A DNA stretch of 64,000 nt from assembly GCA_008729055.1 (NCBI GenBank), contig SDUX01000005.1:3371062-3435061 (forward strand), given 5' to 3'. Below are positions 10,972 to 22,861 of this stretch, one piece after another. Under the pieces are notes generated by a model. The model did no database searches. It saw only the letters and a list, made by a program, of their open reading frames with translations, and was not told the origin of the DNA. Both the position numbers and the translations under genes were made by a program. Source of the DNA: Pyropia haitanensis (taxonomy: Eukaryota > Rhodophyta > Bangiophyceae > Bangiales > Bangiaceae). Numbering within the stretch: position 1 is the stretch's first letter; the number at the start of each line of letters is the position of its first letter.

Positions 10972-12505
10972 GTGCGCCCGCTCAAGGTCGCCCCACCCTG
11001 TCTGCGCCCCGCTGCCCCGCCTCCCCTCCCCCCTCCCCCCCCACCACCGATTTCCCGCCCACTCCGCCGCTGGGACGTCCTTGTCGCCCCCGCGGCGGCG
11101 AGTGCGGGTGCTAATGTGGATGCGGGTGCGGCTGCGAGGCTGGCAGGGGTCCTGACGCTCGTGTGGGCGGCCTTTACCGCCCTCCGCGCCCGCGCGGCGC
11201 CGGCGGAGTGGGGTCGGTACGGCGGGGCGGGTGGCGACGGCGGCGACGATGGGGATGGCGGCGCCGCCGCGCGGGCGCTCTTGCGAGCCGCACTGCTGGT
11301 GGATGCGGAGCGGGCGCTGGTGGCTTTGGTCGACGCGGCCGCCGACGCGGCGGCGGCGCACCCTCCCCCCCACCGCTCCGCCGGCGGCGGCGGTGGTGCT
11401 GGTGTCCCCCCGCCCCCCCCCCCCAGCGGCGCTCTTCCCCTCTTTGCCGTGTCCGTAGGCCCCGTGCTGTGGGAGCTGACGCGGGCAATCCTCTCCGCCA
11501 ATCCCCCGCGGCGGCTGGGCGGCGCGCAGCTGTCCGCCCTCTTCCGCCTCGTCGCACGATCCGTTGACGGCGACGCCGCCGCGGTGGACGTGCTGTGGCG
11601 GACGGTGGGGCGCCGCCGCGGCGGCGGGGGGGACGGGTGGGAGGGGGAGGAGGAGCCGTTGCTGGTGGCGGGCCCGACCCCCACAACGGCGGCGGCGTAT
11701 CCCGCACGGCTGGTTCCCGCGGCGGCGCTATCGGCGTTCGTTGCGGGGGGCGGCGGCAGAGGCCACTCTCTTCTCGCAGCTGGTCACCCTTGCCTCGGCG
11801 CCCGGGGTGGGGGCGACCGAGGTGGCCCGACTGCCCCTAGAAGAGGAGGGGGTGGAGGGGGCGGCGGCGCCGGCGGCCGCCGCCGCGGTGCTGCCGCGGG
11901 GGGGGGTCGCGGCGGCGCAGCGGGTGGGGGGGGTGACGCCGGGGGGGGGGGCGGGGGGGGGGGGGAGCGAGAGTGCGTGGACCGCCTCGGGGGGAGGGGG
12001 AGGGGGGGGACCCCGCTGCCGCCGGGCACGGTCGGCGTCGTCGGCCGCACCGCCACCGACGGGCCGTGGGCGGTGTGGGCGGTGTGTGGGTGAGACAGGT
12101 GGGTGGCGGTAGGGAACGCGCTGCGGCGGCTGTCGCCGGCGCTGCGTGTGCTGGAGGGAGGGGGGGGGACGGGGGTCGGGGAGTGGCTGGTAGGTGACGG
12201 GGACTGGCCGGGGGTGGCCCCGGCGAGCACTGCACTGGACGAGATGGGGAAGGGGGGCGACGGGGGGGGTGTGCTCGCCCCTGGGGGGGAGGCGGTGGGG
12301 TGGAGGGGGGAGATGGACGTCGCGCGGGAACTTGCCGCCCTCCACCTGGTCCGGGCGGTGGGGCTGGCGCGGCGGCCGGCCGCCGCCGCCGCCACCCCCA
12401 ACCCCACCGCGGCCGCCGCGACGGGTTGGGGCGGTGCCTTCGCGGGCAAGGGACTCGACACCTGCCTCCCCGCCGTGGTGGCCGCCGCCATCACCGCCCC
12501 ACACC

Positions 12506-12536
<31 letters not shown>

Positions 12537-12942
12537 TGCCGCCGCTGCTGCTGCCCACGTGCTGCACGTGGCGGTCGGCGCTGGTGGCGGCGGGCGGGGG
12601 AACCCCGGACTGCGCCCTCGACGCGCTGCGGGCGGCGGGGGGGGACGGCGCGGCGGCCGCCGCCGCGGCGGCGGCGGCGGGCGCGGCGGGCGCGGCGGGT
12701 GGTGCCGGCGGCGGTCCAGGCGCGTCGGGCGCCGCGGCGGTGCCGGCCGCGGCGGTGCGGGCGCACGGGGCGGCGGCGCTGGTGGCGGTGCGTGGGGTGG
12801 TGGATTTGACGGCCGCCGCCCTGGACGGAGACGGGCTGGGGTGCGGGGGGGTGGGGGGACTGGGAAGCAGCCTGGGCGCCCCCGACGCCATTGCTGAGGC
12901 CGACCGCCTCGCGGCCATGCTGCACGCGCCGTCGCCGCCGAT
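10972..12942 (+). CDS. Unidentified Ala-rich helical protein, ends unresolved
   Basis: Seen: a plus-strand frame reads through segments that look like a helical-repeat protein: FAVSVGPVLWELTRAIL, LSALFRLVARSVDGDAAAVD, and, after a frame change near 11750 (G run), TLFSQLVTLASAPGVGATEV. After further changes in G runs near 11940-12010 comes GTVGVVGRTATDGPWAVWAV, then MDVARELAALHLVRAVGLA and a tail ending at 12942. There is no ATG in frame near 10972 and an in-frame TGA at 12091, so the 5' end and frames are not settled. At 12943 the sequence reads GTGAGT, a strong splice donor, so the gene may continue. The weak resemblance to large scaffold nucleoporins (Nup188/Nup205 type) is only an impression. 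Confidence 0.4.
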
Positions 12943-14530
12943 GTGAGTTGAGCGCTGGGGGGAGGGCGGCGGTCGCGGCCGGTGGCGGCCGGTGGGGGGG
13001 GGGGGGTTGGGATGGTGTCGCGGTGGGTGGCGTTGGGGGGGGGGAGGATGCGTCCCCGGCGCCTGCGCCTTCACCCAGCGCACCGCCGTCTGCGGGCGGT
13101 CATCCGGGGGCACACCCTCCCCGACTTGCAACTGTCGGCCTCGCCGCCTCGGTCCGCAACCGTGCCGGTCGTCGAGCCGCGGCTTGGCTCGCTCGACCCG
13201 CGCTGGTAAAGGTGGCCCTAGCTAGGGAGGGGCCCGGCCCGCTCGTACTCGCCGCCGTTGCCGTGATCGTCGTCGCCAGCTGCCGACGCCGTTGCCGTCA
13301 TCGTCGCCAGCCGCCGACGTCGTTGCCGTTGCTAGCCGCCGCCGTCGTCGTTGCCGCCGCCACCGCCGCCACCACCACTGCGGTGCCGCCATGGGCGACC
13401 AGCCCGGCGACGGCACGCCGTTGGTCCCCCCCCCCCCTACCTCTCCCCTTCGCTGCCGCGACGCCCCAGCGGGCGGCCACCGCCGCCGCGGCCGCGGTGG
13501 CCATCCCTCCCACCGCCACCCCGCTCCCCACGCAGCGCGCGCACCCCGCGCCGCCGATGCCTACGCCGCCGCCGTCGACCAGCGCGGGCGGAGCGGGCGG
13601 CGGCGGCTGGCCGCCACCATTGTCGGCCGCATCCTTCGCCACGCTGTGGCTGCTGCGGTCGACGAGCAGCCGCCGCTGCCGCGGCGGCAGTGACGATGGC
13701 AGCACTGCAGACGGCCGCAGCGGCGGCGGCCTCTGGCTGATTGGCGGCCGCGCCCGGCCGCCGCTGCACCACCGCGGCGGTCGTAGTCGCGTCGGTCGCC
13801 GCCGCCGTGGCGGCAGCGGCGGCGCTCGCCATTGACGCCGCGGCCGCGTCGGCGGCGGCCGCCGAGCGCGGCGGCAGCGGCGGCAGCGGCGGCGGCGGCG
13901 GTCTCAGTGGGCCTGCCGGCGGTGGGGGGGGGGGGGGGCGCGGCAGCGGCGGCGCCGGCGCGGCCGCCGCGCCGCTGGTGGGTGCACTCTTGCATTCCAA
14001 ACAGGGGCTACTCTTATGGCCCAGCGAGCACTCGTCCAAATGATCTGTAAGGAACTCTTTCCTGCGAAAAACTCCGACAAGTGTCAGCGATCCCGAAGCA
14101 ATCAGGCCCTCTCTGTTTATTCTTGTGCCGGGGTCTTGAAAGATTGTCTGGGAGCACGAAACCCTGGATGACAAGACGAGGTTGTTTTTCTGGGGCTCAG
14201 ACAACCTCTCGAAATCGACTCGTCTGTGGTTTCTTGCGCTGTCAACCAACCTCGTTGGATCATTGCTGCCCGACCGACGACGTTGCCAGCCCCGTAGCGC
14301 TGTACGTGGCACTGCCAGTCGCCGCAGACTGAGCAGCTCCGACAGTCCAGTTTTCGAGTCACTTTTCTGAACTCTACGTACCAGTTCGACAGGACTCGAG
14401 CCGGCGATCCCCTCATTAATCAGAGGTTTGTCCACTGTTTGCGGGCCTGGCTCAGGCGGCACCGAAACCGAGCCGGGGCGAGACAGCCCTGAGGCTGTTT
14501 TGCAGACGTCCACTCCCATTTCCGCACCTC
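12943..14530. other. Unresolved GC-rich stretch, then AT-richer island
   Basis: 12943-13980: GCC/GGC-rich with coding-like stretches on both strands, for example a minus frame around 13300-13705 containing LLVDRSSHSVAKDAADNGGG and a plus frame with AADAYAAAVDQRGRSGRRR. I cannot decide between them. 13985-14530: balanced composition with short frames only. One minus frame contains DHLDECSLGHKSSPCLECK, which has a zinc-finger look but no family I recognise. Confidence 0.35.
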
Positions 14531-14679
14531 CGTCGTCTCACCCGTCCCCATCCCCCGTCCCTGTACCCGTCCTTCTCGTCTCCATCCCCGTGCTGACTTC
14601 CCATCCCCTGCTACCTCCCGAAGCCCGGCCGCCGCCGCCGGCCTCGCCCCCCGCCGGCGCGCCTGGCGCCCCGCCCGCG

Positions 14680-14716
<37 letters not shown>

Positions 14717-14818
14717 CGGCGGCGGTGGGGTGGTCCCCCGTCGCCCGTGGCGCGGCCGTCCACTAGCGCGCGCTCGTGGTATCGCTCCTCTCCCCCGCCG
14801 CCTGGGCCGCGTACGCTC

Positions 14819-16504
14819 ACTGCCGACGCTCATCCCCGCGGCGGCCTTTTCCTACCTCATTGCGTCGCCGCCGCCCCCTGTGGCCGCCGCCGCCGCCGCC
14901 GCCGCGGCGGTGTCCCCCCCCTGCGCAGCGGAAGCGTCCCACCTGGCGGCGACGGCCGCCGCCGCGACGGCGGCGCTGACGCACCAGCACGGCCGCGCGG
15001 CGGTGGCGGCGGCGGCGGGCCCCGCGGTGGGCGTCGCGGCGGCGGCCGCTGTCTGCGCCCGCCGCCTCCGCCTCGGCGGCTGGCTGCCCGCCGCCGCGCC
15101 ACTGGGCGGCGTGCCCCGCGCGTCGGCCGCCGCCGCCGCGATCGCGGCGGTGGTGGCCGCGACGGCCGCCGCGGGGGGGGACTGGGCGGGGGGGCTGGTG
15201 GTAGTGGAGGGCGTCCTCGCCGCCGGGGGGGGGGGGGAGGGGGGGGGAGTTGCGTGGCTCGCCCGCGGCCGCCTGGAGGAGGCCGCCGCCGCTGCCGCCG
15301 CCGCCGCCGCCGCGGCGGCTGCTCCGGGCGGCGGCGTCGACGGCGGCACCTTGGCGACGGCGGGCACCCCCCCCGCCGCCGCCGCGGCGGTGCGCAACGT
15401 GTACGCGCGCGGCCTAACGGCGGTGCCAACCGCCGTGGAGGTGACCGCGCTTGCCACCGTGTGGCGGGCGTGAAAGGCCGCCGCGGCGGCCACGCCGGGG
15501 GGGCTCGCCGCCATCGACGCTGCGGTCGCCGCGGCGGGCCGCCGCCTCGCCGCGGCGAGTCGCAAGCGCTGCCGGGGGAGGGGGGGAAGGTTGGGGGGGG
15601 GGGGAAGGGTACTGCAGCCGCCCATGGCGCCGGCGGCGGCAGCACCGGCACTGGCGGCGGCGGCGGCACCGGCGGCGACGACGCCACGCAAGGGACGCCG
15701 CCGGCGGAGGCGGCCGGCTGGCGGAGGCGGCGGCGGCGGCGCCGCGGACGGCGCCGCCGCCGTTGTGAGTGGCGAGAGGGTGCCGTCTTCGGCCGCTGCG
15801 CCGCCACTGGCGGTCGACGACGACGACATGGGCGGCGGGGAGGGGGCACGCGGCGGCGGTGGTGGCGCCCCCGCCACGGGCGCTGCTGCCGCTGCTGCGG
15901 GTGCGACGGCGGCGGCGACGGCCGCGGAGCTGGGGGCGCCGCCATAGGGGGGCTGCGCCGCCACGCCGGCGGCGGTAGCGGCGCCCGCGGCGGTGGCGGA
16001 CGCGGCGCCCACGGCGGTGGCGCAGGCGGCGTCCCCCCCCCCCAAGTGGGGGCGCACTGCCGAGCCGGCGGCCGCGGCCGCCCCCAGCGACGGCGGCGGC
16101 GGCGCAGCCGACGGCGGCGGCGGCGCGTCCAACGGCGGCACCAACGGCGACGGCGGCGGCGGCGGCACCGCCACCGCCGCGGACGCGGCCGGCTACGAGC
16201 CGCGCACCCTCTTCATCAGCAACCTGGCCTTGACCGCCACCGCCGCGGACCTTGCCGACTTGTTCGCGTCGGCGGTGGGCGTGCCGCCGCCAGCGGTGGC
16301 GGTGCGGCTGCCGCGCCGCGCGGACGGCGCGTCCAAGGGCATTGCGTTGAGCTGCCGACCGACGCCGCCGCCACGGCGGCGCTCCGCCTCCACGCCCGCG
16401 CCCGCCTGCACGGGCGGCTGCTATGGGTGCGGAGGTCGCGGCCGCCGGCTCGTGGGGGGGGGGGCGGGGTGGCCGGGGGGGGCCCGCGCGGGGGGGGGGG
16501 GGCG

Positions 16505-16547
<43 letters not shown>

Positions 16548-17029
16548 GGCGCCGTGCCCGCCGGCAGCGCCGCGTTCGCGGGTGCTGGTGCCGCGGGCGG
16601 TGGTGCGGGCGGCGGAGGCGGGGGGTGATGGGGGGGGGGCGGCCGCGGCGGCGGCGGCGGCGCGTGGCGGCGACGGCGGAGCGGCGATGGACCAAGCGCC
16701 CGACGGTGGCGGGGGGGGGGGCGCCGGCCGCCGCGGCGCCCGACGGCGGCGTGCCGATGGACCAAGCGCCCGATGCTGGCGGGGGGGCGGCGGCGGCGGC
16801 GAGCGCACCACCGCTCGACGGTGGGCGGGGGACGCACCGGCCGGCGGCCGGCGGGGCGGCGTCCCCCGCCGGCACCGCCACGCGCGGCGCTGCCGAGGCA
16901 AGGGCGGCGGCCGCCCGAGGCGACGGCGGCGCGGCTGGCGGGCCGCCGCCCGCCTCGTCCGACAGTGACGACGCGGACGGGCGGGCGCAGGCGGACTCTC
17001 GGGCGCTGCTGCTGGGCGGCCGCCGCTGA
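14819..17029 (+). CDS. SART3/Prp24-like splicing factor (HAT-like + RRM), frame-broken
   Basis: Seen: an Ala-rich helical region (14830-15580) includes VRNVYARGLTAVPTAVEV and then VWRA, a TGA at 15471, and in the same frame LAAIDAAVAAAGRRLAAASR. This looks like HAT repeats interrupted by a stop. At about 16200 an RRM begins with RTLFISNL (RNP2), then LADLFASAVGV and GASKGIA at the RNP1 position; the rest (VELPTDAAATAALRLHARA) is in another frame. The end, ADSRALLLGGRR then stop at 17029, resembles the C-terminal Lsm-binding motif of SART3/Prp24. HAT + RRM + this tail suggests the U4/U6 snRNP recycling factor (inference). Two breaks fall next to GCGTT/GCGTG, where a Phe codon would be expected, so small deletions are likely: an eroded copy or an assembly error. 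The start is not found. Confidence 0.5.
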
Positions 17030-17319
17030 CGCGACGGCCACCGCTGAGGAGGGCGAGGGGAGGGGGGGGGGGGGGGGGCGGGGGGGGGAGGGGCACCGCC
17101 GCGTGAGTGCCGCCGTCCCCGCCAGCGGCGGCGGCGCCCTCTCCGCCCGCCACTGCCGCGGCTGCCGCCCCCCCGCGCCGCGTGCGTGGAGTGCGCCACC
17201 CGCCGCCGTCTGGCGTGCCGTGACGCGCCCGCCCGCCGCGCGGCGCGAGGCCGCCGGCCGCCGGCGTGGCGTGGCCCGCTTGCCACTCTTCTCCCGGCTG
17301 GCGCCCAACTCTGGACACC

Positions 17320-17692
17320 TCAGCCCTCGCCGCCCTCATTGCCGGCGTTGTGTGTGCATTCCTTATCGCTGAGACGGTTCTTGCGGTTCCTTCCGGAGCT
17401 GTCTGCTGAATTTTTCTGTGTGTTTTGGCCGGGCGTGGGGTGGGCACCGGGGCGTGCCACCGCCTCTTCTGGTGCAAGCGCACGCGCAGGTGAAGGCGTG
17501 CGGCGGCCGCCGCGGCACGCGCCCGCGCCAAGCCGACCGCTGCCGCCGCTGTCGATGCGGCGGCGGCCGCCGCCGCCATCACCGCCGACGCCAGCCTGGC
17601 GGTCGCAGCCCGCATGCGCGGGCGCCGCGGTGACGCGGAAACGCCTCCGCCGCTCGCCACCGGGGAAACGACGCCGTTGCGGAGTGGCCGTC

Positions 17693-17762
<70 letters not shown>

Positions 17763-19221
17763 CGGCGGCAACGGCAGCGTCGCCGCGGTGCGGGAGACGG
17801 AGGGCGGGGGTGCGGGCGCGCCCGCCGCTGCCGCCGGGGCGGCAGCCACCGGCGGCACGCCCCACGCTGCGACCGCCGTGGGGATGCAACCGAACGACAC
17901 GGGGGTGGCAGCGGCAAGTGGCAGCGGGAGGGCAACGGGTGGGCGGGGGACGTGCCGTGGGGGGGGCCGCCGCCGCCGAGGCCCGTGCCTGTCGCCTGTA
18001 CCTAGGCGTGAGGGGGGAGGGGGTCTCGGTGGAGGGGGGAGCCGCGGGGAGCCGCGCCGGTTTGAATTTATTTTTTATTTGCTTTTGTGCGTGGCGGGAT
18101 TGGCCGCCCGGCGGCCGGAAAAGAAAATGGGGCACAGGGTGCGCATCCGTGGGGAGGGTTGGGGTTGTGGGGGAGGGGGGGGGGTGGGGAGGGGGGAGGG
18201 CGACGCGTGATCCCCCACGGCGCAGCCGTCGCCCCGTCGAGTGTAGCCGTGCGAGTGTCTTGGCGTTGGACCGGTACCGTGACGCGGAGCGGCAGCCGTG
18301 GAAGGGGCACCAGTAGGGGCCGCTCGCGGTGGTGAGGCGGCGCACCTTGGTAGGGGCGGCGCCCGTCAGGGAGAGGAGGGGGGGGGGGGTGGCTGCGCTG
18401 GCAAAAGCGGCGGCGGCCGCCGCCGCGGTGGTGGCGTCGATCGCATCTCTGTAGCCGACAACGGGGGGAGAGTCATACCTCGCCTCTGCCCCAGCGTTGA
18501 GATCCCCGTAGGTGGCCGCGGCGGCCCTTGGCAGTGCCCGCGGCGGTGGGAGCAGCGCTGGGCGCCCCGCTGCCGCGATCGGCGTGTAGGCCGGGGTCAA
18601 GGCCACCGCCCGGTCAGCGTCGGCCGCCGGCGGCGCGCGGCCGCCCGCGGCGGCTCCGCGCGACAACGGTGGTAATTGCAGCGACGGCGGCACCGCCGCC
18701 GCCGCCGTCGCCGGCGGCTGTCCCGGCGACAGCACTGGCGCGACCGGCGGCGGCGGTCGCGGCCGCGGCGGCGTGTCCGCCACCCGGAAGCACACGACGC
18801 CGACCGCGCCGCCGCCGCCGCCTCTCGCCCGCGGTAGCGGAATCGACGGCGGCGGCGGCAGCGGTGACGGGTGCGATACGCCCCAATCGCCCCGGCCGCC
18901 CCTGTCCGGCTCGGCGCCCCACCTGGCGCGCGCACGTCCCCGCCGCGTAGGCCACGCCGCAGCGAAAGGGGAGGGCAGCTGCAGGAGAAGGACCGCCGGA
19001 TTCGCGGCTGACAGCGCCAAGGGGGTCGGCCGAAGGGCAAAGGACGCGGAGGGGAAGCCGGCCGCTAGGCCGGCTCTGGCGAGGCTGCCGCCTGGCGCCA
19101 GCGACTGGCGCCGCCACACCCCCCGCCCCGCCCCCCTGCTACCCCCTATCAGCACGCGGCGGCCCGGGCGGCGGCGGTGGCCAGCCTGCCTGCCCGCCCG
19201 ACCGCCCGCCGCGGTCGGCAT
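17320..19221 (-). CDS. Hypothetical protein with a Cys/His motif (3' part doubtful)
   Basis: From the ATG at 19221 one minus frame stays open for about 630 codons. The first 340 residues look coding in parts: AVALTPAYTPIAAAGRP, AAATYGDLNAGAEARYDS, VGYRDAIDATTAAA and GPYWCPFHGCRSASRYRSN (18255-18315), with CPFHGC followed by LARLHSTG. That is reminiscent of a C2H2 zinc finger, but the second His is missing. Beyond about 18200 the frame passes a G run, an AT-rich patch (about 18065-18085) and the GGC microsatellite, which look non-coding, so the true end is probably near 18200. No family recognised. Confidence 0.35.
17694..17760. repeat. (GGC)n microsatellite, about 22 units
   Basis: A perfect GGC run of about 66 bp, the longest in the window. 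It encodes poly-Ala or poly-Gly depending on frame and is likely to be length-variable. Confidence 0.92.
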
Positions 19222-19810
19222 TGGCCGTGGGCAGGCGGGGGCGCACAAATATTGGGCTCCCCCCCCGCTCCCCAGCAGTGCCCTCCTGCCCCGGCTCGAC
19301 CCTGGGGGCGGTCAGCGGGAGCAGCAGCAGCGCCCCCCCCCCCCCGCAGGTTACCCCCCGCTCGGGGGGCCGCCTGCCATCGGCGACGCTGTCGCCACGG
19401 CTGGTCGCACGGCCGCTCCTCCACTGCGGAGCGCGGGCGGCGCGAGGGCGGGGGGGGGCGGGACGGTCGAACGGGAGGGACCACCCCTCCGCGGCCGACG
19501 CGCCGCCGTGAGGAGCGCCGCGGCCGCGTGCGCCGCGCGGCCGGCCGGCTGCCGCGGCCGCGGTTACGGCGGCGTTGTCGCCCCGCCCCAGGCGTTGGCG
19601 GCCGCGCCGCCGGCGCTTGTCGAACCAGCCGCGCCGCCAGTGGACGCCGGCCGCGGCCTTGCCGTCTGCGGCGGCCGCTCCGGCTCCGCCCGCCTGCCCG
19701 CCCGCCCGCCCTCAGACCTTTCTGCGCCCCCCCCCCACCCCCCCCCCCCCCCGAACCCTCCCGCACCTCCCCCCCCACCACCAGTGGAAGCGGCATGCCC
19801 GCCACCGACA

Positions 19811-20330
19811 ATGGCGTCGTCGCCATCCCCCGCCCACCAACACGACGCCACCCCCCCGCCGCACGGCGGCGACCGGCGCGCGCCGTCGGGCCCCCTGCTG
19901 CTACTCGCCCCCCCCGCCAGCGCGTTCGGCGTGGCGGGCGCGGCGCCGCGCGTCGCGCTGCCGCTTTGCTCGTTCCGGCCCATCCGGCCAGCGGGGACCA
20001 TCCAGAGCACCGGCGGCACGGCGGCCGAGACGGCCGCCGGCAGCGACCGCGGCGGCGGTGGTGAGAGTGGCAGCGGCCCCCCCCAGTGGCGGAGGCGGCG
20101 GCAGCGTCGACGGCTTTGACGGCGGCAGCGTGACGGACCGGCCGTCGCCCCCCCCCGCGCCGCCGCCGCCTCAGACGCCGTCGCTGGTCGGCGCCGCGGG
20201 CGGGCACCTGTTGCCGGGCGGCGGCTACATTGACGGCGGCGGCAGCGTGTTGACGCTCGGCTTGGCGCTGACCGCCAGCGGCAGCAGCGACCGCGTCAGG
20301 GGCGCCGCGACGGTGCCGGTCGAGCCGTGA
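19811..20330 (+). CDS. Hypothetical Ala/Gly/Ser-rich protein
   Basis: From the ATG at 19811 the frame reads MASSPSPAHQHDATPPPHGG, then a more structured stretch LLLLAPPASAFGVAGAAPRV and SFRPIRPAGTIQSTGGT. Across a C run near 20080 it changes frame and continues with GGHLLPGGGYIDGGGSVLTL and LALTASGSSDRVRGAATVPV, stopping at 20330. Codon choice in these parts (ATT, TTG, GTG) resembles the desaturase gene. No known domain. Confidence 0.35.
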
Positions 20331-20459
20331 ACGGCCAAGAGGGCGGGAAATGGGGGGGGTTGGGGGGGGGGGTGGGGCAGTGTGGGCGGGGACCGCCGCT
20401 CCACCGTGGCGCCGCCACTTACCGCTGCCGCCACCGCCACCGCCGCAACCGCCGCCCCG

Positions 20460-22861
20460 TCAACGGCGAGGACCGCCGGCACGGCCGCTGGGCGGCTGCC
20501 GCGGCGGCTGGGCGGCTGCCGCGGCGGCTCGGCGGCGGCCGCGGCGGCTGGGCGGCGGCGGAAGAGAGGGTGGTTCTGGCCACCGCGGCCACGGCGGCGA
20601 CGGAGGTGGTCGCGGGAGTGGCGGCGTCGGTGGGCTGAGGGGGGGGGCGGGGACGGGCGCCGCCCGGCCTCTGCCGTAGCGCTCGCCGCTGCCGCTGCTC
20701 GACTGGAACTCCAAAAGCCCTGGGCGGGAGGGCAGCGCCCGGCCGTCGGCCGAGCGGCCGCCAACGAGTCCGGCGTCGCCGCCCAGCGGGCGGCAAGGGC
20801 GTGAGCTAGGGGGGGGGGGGGGTGGGGCAGAGGTGGGTGGCGGCCGCCGTGGCCGCCCAACGTTGTGGCTGGTCATGTCGCCCGACGGAGGGGGGACGCG
20901 GACGGGGGGTGCGGTGGCGGCCGTGGCCGAAGCCAGCCCGCCGCTGTCACCGAGAAACTTGCCGCGACGCGCCTTGTAGCCGCAGCCGCCGCTGACGCCG
21001 CTGCCGCTGGCGGCGCAGGCGGCCGCCGCCGCGGGCGGCGGGCCCGACGGTGGCGGCGGCGGCGACAGCGGCCGCCGCGCCGCCAGCGTCGTCAGCGGCG
21101 AGGCCGTGGTGCTCAAGTGCCGGCCGGTCGCCGTCCCCGGGGTGGCCGGCGTGCGCGCCGAGCGCGCCGGCGGGGCGGGGGGCGGGCCTGCCGCTAATGC
21201 TCCGGCCCGTTGCGCGGCTGGCGGGCTTTTCGAGCAGCGCCGTCAGCGGGGGCGGCGGCGGCGGCGGCAGCAGCAGTGAGGGCGGCGGCGGGGCGTCGCC
21301 CGGCGGCTTCCCCGCGACGCAAGGCGGGGGCGGCGGCTCTCTGTGGCGGCCGCTGCCGCCGTCGGCCGCCGCGGCGGCCGCCGCGGGCGGCGGCCGGGCT
21401 TCTTTGTGATGCCGGCCCATTCCCCACCGCCGCCGGGAGCCCGCGCCGCCGTTATCCTCCGCCCGCAGGCGGTGCACGCCGGGACGACAACGACGCCGCC
21501 CCCTTCTGCCCTGTCCTCGGCCAACCCGCTTCTCGCGCCCGCCGCCACCCGACTACCGGGCCGACGGGTCGACATCCCCTCCGCCGCGGCGACCGCCGTG
21601 GCGCGGCGGCCGCCAATCGCCGCAACGCGCCGGCGAGGCAGCGGCGGCGCTGCCCGTTCCCGCCACTGCGTGCGCTGTGACAGCGTCCGCGGCCGCCACG
21701 GCGGCCGCCGTCGTGGCGAGCGCGTGAGCGGCGAGACCCCGCGGCGGTGCCGGCGGCGGCAACAGCAGCAGCCGCGGCGCCGCCGCGGCCGCCGCCGCGT
21801 CGACCGCCGCGGCCGCGGCGGCGGACGTTGCCGCCCTCCCACGCTCCGTCCGCGTGCAGCTCGTCGCGCTTGTGGCCGCCGCCTCGCGGCCGCCGTCGCC
21901 AGGGCAGACGGCGGCGGCCGAGACGGCGGCCGCGGCGGCGGCCGCAGCGAGGCCGGGGCCGGGTGACTCGCTCAGCCGCCTCAGAGGAGGACGCGCCGAC
22001 GCGTGGGCGGCGGCGGGGTTTGGTACGCCCCGTGTGGCTGGCGCCAGCGGCGGCGGGGAGAGCGCAGGAGACGGCGGCAGCACCCGCGCGGGGGTCGGTG
22101 GCGGGAGCAGCCGCGGCGGCCGCCGCCGCAACTGGCGGCTGGCTGCACCCCCCGGCCTCGGCTGCTTTGCGACTCCCGACGACGGCGACGACGTGCCCGT
22201 CGGCGGCCGCGGCGGCCGCGGCGGCGACGCCGCCCGCGGCGACGGCGGGGGCGGCTACCCGCCGACGCCCCGGTTTGGCACGCCGCCCGTGCCGGCAGGG
22301 TCCGCGATGGGTACGGCCGCAAGGAGCCACGATGGAGAGGCCGTCGCGGACGACGGCAGCGGCGGCGGCCGCCGCCGCGGCTGGGCGTGGCGGCCGCCGC
22401 TCCGTGCCGGCGGCGGCGGCAGCGTTCGGGACACGGACGACGACAATGACGCCGCGTCGTCGGTTGCAGCGTCCGAGTCGACAGCCGCGGAGAGCGCGGC
22501 GGGCGGCGGCGACGTGCCGCCGCGGGTGCCGCCGCGCCCGCACGAGTGGGGGCGGACCCTCTCCTCCCGCCTCCGCGCGCGGCCAACGGCGGCGGCGGCG
22601 GCGGCGGGAGGGGGGAAAGGCGCCTCGCCGGGCGCCGTGCCCGTCGACAGCAGCCACCAGGCCGCGTCAAAAGGGGGGGGGCGAACAAAGGGGGGGTGGG
22701 CGACCGTCGCGCGCGACAGCAGCATCTGCAGCGGCGTTGGCGGCTGCGGCTGCGGCGGCAGGCGGCCGCAAGAATAGCGGCAGCGGCAGCCGCGTGCGCG
22801 GCGGGCGGCTGGTGTCGCTGCCGCCCGCACCGCCCGCGGCGGGCGCCCTCAGCACGTCCAT
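20460..22861 (-). CDS. Hypothetical Pro/Ala/Gly-rich protein, frame-broken
   Basis: Several minus frames in series look coding. From the ATG at 22861: MDVLRAPAAGGAGGSDTSRP. Across C runs near 22680 comes FVRPPPFDAAWWLLSTGTAP; later SVSRTLPPPPARSGGRHA, SPSWLLAAVPIADPAGTGG and, near 21480, VVVVPACTACGRRITAARAP with a CxxC pair. Then come MGRHHKEARPPPAAAAAAA, GYKARRGKFLGDSGGLASA and LPSRPGLLEFQSSSGSGERY. At least four frame changes are needed, each near a homopolymer or GGC tract. A disordered regulatory protein is possible, but no family is recognised. Plus-strand frames over the same interval are also open, so strand is uncertain. Confidence 0.35.

Noticed and set aside
14380..14440. Possible tRNA on the minus strand (ggctcgagtcctgtcgaac)
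   Set aside because: The anticodon arm would have an 8-nt loop and no matching acceptor stem was found.
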